DNA of 18,985 nucleotides from UBA1413 sp964349885 (GTDB lineage Bacteria > Bacteroidota > Bacteroidia > Bacteroidales > Prolixibacteraceae): positions 1 to 18,985 of the forward strand of contig CAYGIQ010000039.1 of NCBI GenBank assembly GCA_964349885.1, given 5' to 3'. Shown here piece after piece: positions 15,125-18,985 of this stretch. The notes below the pieces were generated by a model. That model was not told the origin of the DNA, did no database searches, and was given only the letters and a program-made list of their open reading frames with translations. Position 1 is the first letter of the stretch; each line of letters begins with the position of its first letter. Made by a program: the position numbers and the translations under genes.

Positions 15125-17059
15125 TTACCGTCTGCCAGGAACACCCAGCGACCGGCCTCCCATATCCATCTGCACCGGTTCGCGCTCCATTTCGTCCTGT
15201 CGCTGCTGCTCTTCCAGCTCCCGCTTACGACGGGCTTCCTCCTCCTCTTTATCGATCAACTCCTTCGCAAAGGTTGGATCGAACGACAGATCCCACTGAA
15301 AAACGTTGTCCCAATTCGATCGAACCCGGGTAATTTCCGGAAGATAGGCTACCCGTTCGGGTTGAATCCTGTCGCTAAACGAACCGGAATCCCATCTGCC
15401 ATTTTCATTGCTGTCAAAAACTACTTTCACCTTGTACTTTGCAGGGGTCAGGAAATCGAAGATGTGCCTGCCGCTATTGCGCGCAAATAAGGTGCGCTGT
15501 ACCTTTTCTTCTTGGGTATTCTCCAGCAACTGCAACATCAATGGCCCTTCCACCGAACTAAGATCCAGAACAATACGGCCATAAAAATCCTCCTTTTGGG
15601 TGGTAAATTTTTTCGAGAACTTACGGCTTGTAGTGCCATAGATTGTGACTGCAGCGGCCGAATCGACCTCAAAAACATATTCGGTAAATGGTTTCCAGGG
15701 GTAATCGAGCCGCCACGAACGCCACCGGGTTGTGTCGGGAACAAGTTGAACCGGCAGGGGGGCTTCGCTTAGATCTTCAGCCTCAAATAATTTAACCATC
15801 CCCAGATCAAACTCCCCAATAGGTTGAGGTGCGGTCAGTATCAGTGGAACATTCAGGTCATGACCTCCTGTTTTGATGTTGTCGGAAAAAGTGAACTGCA
15901 CAAGCTCCGGAACCACCTCCTCATCTCGGTCCCGCCTCCGCGATTCAGGTCTTTCCGGTTCCGAAAATACCATCAGAAGGGTATCGGTCTGCACCTTGCG
16001 ATCGGGTGCCAACTGCATAAAATCGATCTCAAACCGAAGTGTATCAACAGCTGTGAGAAGGGTATCGGTAACCCACAGCACAAGCGAATCGCGGGTTATA
16101 TTGTGCTCCAGCAAGTACCAATCGCTGCGATCACTCCCAAGCAACCGGATGGCAAGGGTATCTTCAACCGGTTCATTAAAAACAATCTGATGCCTGAAAC
16201 GGCTCTCTCTTAAAGCCTTATCGATGAATTGCTCCTGCAACGACTCTATAAAAGAACGCATATAAATGGGGCCCGGAAGGAAGGTTGTTGTACCTGATAT
16301 CATAAGGGAGTCGTTTCCCGAAACAAGGGTATCGGGTGCAGCAAAGAAAACCGCCGAAGGGACTATGATGGAATCGGCAAAAGCCATTCGTTCTGCACCA
16401 GCATCGTATAGCATATTGGAGTTGATATCCTCGAGGGCATACAATCGGTAGCTACCCGCCCGCACATTATCAAATAGATACATCCCCTTCTCATCGGTGC
16501 GTGCAATATAGTCGGGAAGAAGTGTACTGAAAGCCGTATCGTGAAGGTTGCTATGCAGCATTACCAGATATTTGTCGGCCGGTTCGAGATTGAATCCATC
16601 TTTAACGGAACCGGCTACCCTGAGGGTATCAATCTGCTCTCCGGTTGAGAAGGTCATTCTGAGATTGAGGTAAGGATTACGCTCGTTGTTATCGACCACC
16701 GAGTTTTTGAAGTCGAGAGAATAGGTTACATCAGGTTTAAGTTCTTCATTAAAGGCTACTATCAGACTTCTCTGACGGGTCCTTACCGAGGGGCGTTTTA
16801 ATAGCGGGGGCGAAACCACCAACTCCTCCGAAACAGCATCTGAAATTATGAATTCATTGAAGGTGAGCCGAACCTCGCTTCCCGTAAAATTGCGAGACCC
16901 AAAACGGGGATTGGATTCCAGCAGCACCGGTGCAAGTGTGTCTTTTGCCCCCCCTACAGGCATGCCCTGATTGGCACACGACGTATAGAGCGATTGGGCC
17001 AAAAGGAGCAAAACTGCCGAAAAGAGAAGGCCATTCCCGACCCGTTTTTTATAGTGCAT
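15125..17059 (-). CDS. Large Ig-like (Big_5) domain lipoprotein
   Basis: A 644-aa lipoprotein with signal peptide and Cys28 (LYTSC). Right after it comes the Bacteroidota pattern CANQG-x-PVGGAKDT-x-APVL, then a Big_5-type Ig fold (about 40-140: SNPRFGSRNFTGSEVRLTFNEF to FSTG). A transthyretin-like segment follows (about 188-222: DEKGMYLFDNVRAGSYRLYALED) with a D-x-N-x-N-x-x-x-D loop at 211-219. A second such loop is at 549-557 after TPAKYKVKVVFD. The C-terminus is a highly charged helix (about 599-625, rich in E, K, R and Q), possibly a coiled coil. The architecture suggests a structural or adhesive cell-envelope protein; no enzyme motif is seen. The partner gene 34 nt downstream is the small helical protein. 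It is divergent from the G3P-dehydrogenase-like gene across a 243-nt gap in which I found no exact -7 box. Confidence 0.85.
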   Translation of the reverse strand: MHYKKRVGNGLLFSAVLLLLAQSLYTSCANQGMPVGGAKDTLAPVLLESNPRFGSRNFTGSEVRLTFNEFIISDAVSEELVVSPPLLKRPSVRTRQRSLIVAFNEELKPDVTYSLDFKNSVVDNNERNPYLNLRMTFSTGEQIDTLRVAGSVKDGFNLEPADKYLVMLHSNLHDTAFSTLLPDYIARTDEKGMYLFDNVRAGSYRLYALEDINSNMLYDAGAERMAFADSIIVPSAVFFAAPDTLVSGNDSLMISGTTTFLPGPIYMRSFIESLQEQFIDKALRESRFRHQIVFNEPVEDTLAIRLLGSDRSDWYLLEHNITRDSLVLWVTDTLLTAVDTLRFEIDFMQLAPDRKVQTDTLLMVFSEPERPESRRRDRDEEVVPELVQFTFSDNIKTGGHDLNVPLILTAPQPIGEFDLGMVKLFEAEDLSEAPLPVQLVPDTTRWRSWRLDYPWKPFTEYVFEVDSAAAVTIYGTTSRKFSKKFTTQKEDFYGRIVLDLSSVEGPLMLQLLENTQEEKVQRTLFARNSGRHIFDFLTPAKYKVKVVFDSNENGRWDSGSFSDRIQPERVAYLPEITRVRSNWDNVFQWDLSFDPTFAKELIDKEEEEARRKRELEEQQRQDEMEREPVQMDMGGRSLGVPGRR

Positions 17060-17285
17060 TTATCTTTATGTTTAGATTCATGTATTTCACCCGAAAACGA
17101 CTTCAACCATTGGGTCCAATCGAATGACAACCTGTATCTTTTCTTCCCCTTCAATATTCGAAAATGAAGTCAGGATTGAATTATGCCTGAAACAGTCAAT
17201 CCAATTCATCAGACAGAACCCAACTACAAACATACAAATTCCGTATCTAATTGCATTTCAGGCATTGTTAATTCAACGATTTTTG

Positions 17286-17293
17286 CAATTTTG
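17286..17293 (+). promoter_or_regulatory. Weak -7 box before the G3P-dehydrogenase-like gene
   Basis: CAATTTTG matches TAnnTTTG at all fixed positions except the first. It ends 9 nt before the ATG at 17303, which would give a leader of only a few nucleotides, as for dnaG. Confidence 0.25.
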
Positions 17294-17302
17294 CCCTACA
17301 TC

Positions 17303-18451
17303 ATGAAGGAGACACATCGGGAAACAATTTGGGAAACCATACGCACGGGCGATTATGAGCAAGTGTATATCAATCCGGGGCTCGATACAATTGTATCGGC
17401 CTTGGAACAAACGTTAAACCACAAGAGCATCATCCTTCTTTTCAACGATGATATCCCAAGAACCAGTCTTTGGCAGACAATTCCCTCATTGCCTATAACG
17501 GCCTCTGCAATGCTGCCCATGCGTAGGGTAAAGGCAAACCTTGCCCGGTGGAGTGATTTGTTCCCTCACTTGGTCCGTCCGGTAAAAACCGTTTATGGCT
17601 TTCATGATCTCGGTGCGGGTTATCTNNNNNNNNNNTCAGGAACAGAACTTGCCCAAGCAGCAAGTTTATCGGAAATTCCGGGTTTGGGGAAATACTTCTT
17701 GAGAAATACCTCTGGTTGGCTGTTTAACGAAACTTTGGTCAACGTACCCAGAATCAAAATCCAGTTGCTCCGCGAAATTTATATTCGGGGAGGAATGGTT
17801 ATCAACCATGTGGATAGCCAAACACACAATGGGGGGGTGTCCCTTAAAGATAAGTTTACCGCCGATACAATTGTTCTGCCTACAAAAAATGTAATAAAGG
17901 AACCCGAAGTGCTGAGTCGGCCTGCCTTTAAACTTCCCGAGACTCCCTGGTTCCAGTTTTCCATGCGTTTGAATTACGAATCGCACAAACTGAACTTTTT
18001 TGAGCAGGACAATCATCTGTTGATCGAAACCTCACACCGCGGAACTATTCCTGATATGCGGAAGATGATCTCTATATTTTTAGGGAACGATGCAAAAACA
18101 GTAAGTTCTGTTCAAATTCCTAGCAACGAAACACCGGTACTTTCAAAACGTTTCCCAAAAATATTTACAGGAATCAGACCCGACAGTCATCTGGGCGGGT
18201 CAAACCATCCACCCTTAGAGGATTTTATCGAGACGGCTTATGATCTCGCCAAACAAACAGGCATCGGTTTTGCCGATTTTCGGGCCATCTATCTGAAGTA
18301 TGGTGCCTGCACCAACTGGTTCACCGACCGCACCTATGAATGGATGCCTGTAATCAGAAACACCCAACGGTTGTGGCGCCAGGCAGAGCAGGAATTCTGC
18401 TCAAAATTCGAATGGGGAATGTATCAAACATTTGTGGATTCAGAAGATTGA
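17303..18451 (+). CDS. Diverged glycerol-3-phosphate dehydrogenase (GlpA/GlpD)-like protein, interrupted by an assembly gap
   Basis: 382 codons as assembled, against about 500-560 in active FAD-dependent glycerol-3-phosphate dehydrogenases. By-eye matches to that family run in order: KSIILLFNDDIPRTS (41-55) where active enzymes have the KVLLLEK-x-D-x-A-x-GTSS strand, FPHLVRPV (88-94), a V-x-VPRIKIQLLREIYIRGG stretch, then FTGIRP (288-293) matching the FAGLRP motif, and a helical C-terminus ending like the YEM-x-x-x-x-DF region. The FAD-binding G-x-G-x-x-G is not recognisable; INPGLDTIV stands in its place, and the TSSRST/HGG residues are lost. It is therefore either a non-catalytic paralogue or much diverged. 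Ten Ns at 17626-17635 hide an unknown length, so the true protein may be longer. The frame is open back to 17183, but the ATG at 17303 (MKETHRETIW) is more family-like. The assignment is inference from weak similarity. Confidence 0.5.
   Translation: MKETHRETIWETIRTGDYEQVYINPGLDTIVSALEQTLNHKSIILLFNDDIPRTSLWQTIPSLPITASAMLPMRRVKANLARWSDLFPHLVRPVKTVYGFHDLGAGYXXXXSGTELAQAASLSEIPGLGKYFLRNTSGWLFNETLVNVPRIKIQLLREIYIRGGMVINHVDSQTHNGGVSLKDKFTADTIVLPTKNVIKEPEVLSRPAFKLPETPWFQFSMRLNYESHKLNFFEQDNHLLIETSHRGTIPDMRKMISIFLGNDAKTVSSVQIPSNETPVLSKRFPKIFTGIRPDSHLGGSNHPPLEDFIETAYDLAKQTGIGFADFRAIYLKYGACTNWFTDRTYEWMPVIRNTQRLWRQAEQEFCSKFEWGMYQTFVDSED
17626..17635. other. Assembly gap (10 Ns)
   Basis: Ten ambiguous bases interrupt the G3P-dehydrogenase-like gene. 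A run of exactly 10 is usually a scaffolding placeholder, so the real distance is unknown. The frame continues across as written, which can happen by chance one time in three. Confidence 0.95.
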
Positions 18452-18489
18452 CCTCCCCAGAATTTTTTATTGCGCTCAGTGTTTCGTAA

Positions 18490-18510
18490 ATTGAACAAAA
18501 ATTGAACAAA
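18490..18510 (+). repeat. 10-bp direct repeat at the rnr start
   Basis: ATTGAACAAA occurs at 18490-18499 and again at 18501-18510, one base apart, and the second copy runs into the A of the rnr start codon. It may be a chance duplication or a short leader element that affects initiation. Confidence 0.4.
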
Positions 18511-18985
18511 TGGGCAAAAACAGCCATAAAAAACGGGGCAAGGTGGCCACGTACGACAAAAAGAATTTAAAAAAAGCGATGCTCTCCCTGATGTACACCG
18601 ATCAGGGAAAAATTTATAACTACAAACAGGTATCTGCCCTCCTTGGAATTAAAGATCCGGAATCAAGACAACTGGTGCAAGTTGCCCTCGAAGAGTTGTT
18701 TGAAAATGGCTATCTCGAAAAACAAGGGCATGCCAAATACCAACTTAAAATTAAGGGGGGGTATATCGTTGGAACAATCGAAATTAAATCAAAAGGGTTT
18801 GCCAACGTTGTCAGCGACGAAGTAGATGCGCCGGTTTCGATTGCTTCCCGCTATATGATGAATGCGCTCTCGGGCGATAAAGTAAGGGTCAGACTTTTTG
18901 CCCGCCGCAAGGGACATGAACCCGAAGGAGAAATTACTGAAGTTCTTGAACGGGCCAAAAAGCAGTTTGTTGGTACCGTTGAGAG
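18510..18985 (+). CDS. rnr: Ribonuclease R, 5' part only
   Basis: The first 158 codons of a gene that leaves the window at the right edge. RNase R is a processive 3'-5' exoribonuclease that degrades structured RNA. The visible part has a basic N-terminus (MGKNSHKKRGK), a winged-helix domain of the RNase R N-terminal type (about 20-75: LKKAMLSLMY, YNYKQVSALLGIKD, ALEELFENGYLEKQG) and the first cold-shock OB domain (about 82-150: GTIEIKSKGFANVVSDE, SGDKVRVRLFARRKG, GEITEVLERAKKQFVGTV). The catalytic RNB domain lies beyond the window. It starts 58 nt behind the G3P-dehydrogenase-like gene, so it may share a transcript or have its own weak promoter (TAAATTGA). Confidence 0.9.
   Translation, partial: MGKNSHKKRGKVATYDKKNLKKAMLSLMYTDQGKIYNYKQVSALLGIKDPESRQLVQVALEELFENGYLEKQGHAKYQLKIKGGYIVGTIEIKSKGFANVVSDEVDAPVSIASRYMMNALSGDKVRVRLFARRKGHEPEGEITEVLERAKKQFVGTVE

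Noticed and set aside
15873..16190. Ser/Arg-rich plus-strand frame opposite the Big_5 lipoprotein
   Set aside because: This is an antisense shadow; composition is explained by the codon use of the lipoprotein gene on the other strand.
17183..17302. N-terminal extension of the G3P-dehydrogenase-like frame
   Set aside because: It passes through the predicted promoter box and has no similarity to the family.
1..18985. CRISPR arrays, tRNA or rRNA genes, insertion sequences and prophage genes
   Set aside because: Looked for on both strands; no regular repeat-spacer units, no cloverleaf-type sequences, and no transposase, integrase or phage structural motifs were seen.

Overview
The window looks like a chromosomal segment from a member of the Bacteroidota, probably a Bacteroidales/Marinilabiliales-type polysaccharide degrader. 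The signs are Bacteroidota-style -7 boxes (TAnnTTTG), weak or absent Shine-Dalgarno sequences, many lipoproteins and Tat-exported Gfo/Idh/MocA proteins, a PorT-type outer-membrane barrel, a GH109 enzyme, a periplasmic sulfatase and a Big_5-type lipoprotein. A run of 10 Ns near 17630 shows that this is a draft or metagenome assembly.

Layout. 1-1000 (minus): the 5' part of an outer-membrane beta-barrel protein, then a SIRT5/CobB-type sirtuin that lacks the zinc-ribbon cysteines. 1075-5127 (plus): DNA primase (dnaG), a NimA-like FMN flavoprotein and an SLC13/DASS carboxylate transporter. 5168-9209 (minus): a compact operon read as GH109 glycosidase, then a cytoplasmic Gfo/Idh/MocA dehydrogenase, then a lipoprotein sulfatase. 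9521-10867 (plus): a secreted protein of the phospholipase C/P1 nuclease superfamily, transcribed divergently from GH109. 11030-14484 (minus): a DUF6807 (PmoA-like) lipoprotein, a second Tat-exported Gfo/Idh/MocA protein and a lipoprotein xylose-isomerase-like TIM barrel. 14812-17059 (minus): a Big_5/Ig-like lipoprotein and a small helical protein. 17303 to the end (plus): a diverged glycerol-3-phosphate-dehydrogenase-like protein containing the assembly gap, then the 5' part of ribonuclease R.

How it fits together. Housekeeping genes (dnaG, rnr, sirtuin) flank an accessory catabolic block at about 5.2-14.5 kb. That block combines desulfation, an NAD-dependent glycosidase, sugar oxidoreductases and an isomerase/epimerase-like TIM barrel. 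It suggests periplasmic breakdown of a sulfated, possibly N-acetylgalactosamine-containing, glycan by oxidation-based chemistry. No SusC/SusD pair, canonical PUL regulator or DUF1080 gene is visible, so the substrate and the completeness of the pathway are open. No tRNA, rRNA, CRISPR array, insertion sequence or prophage was seen.
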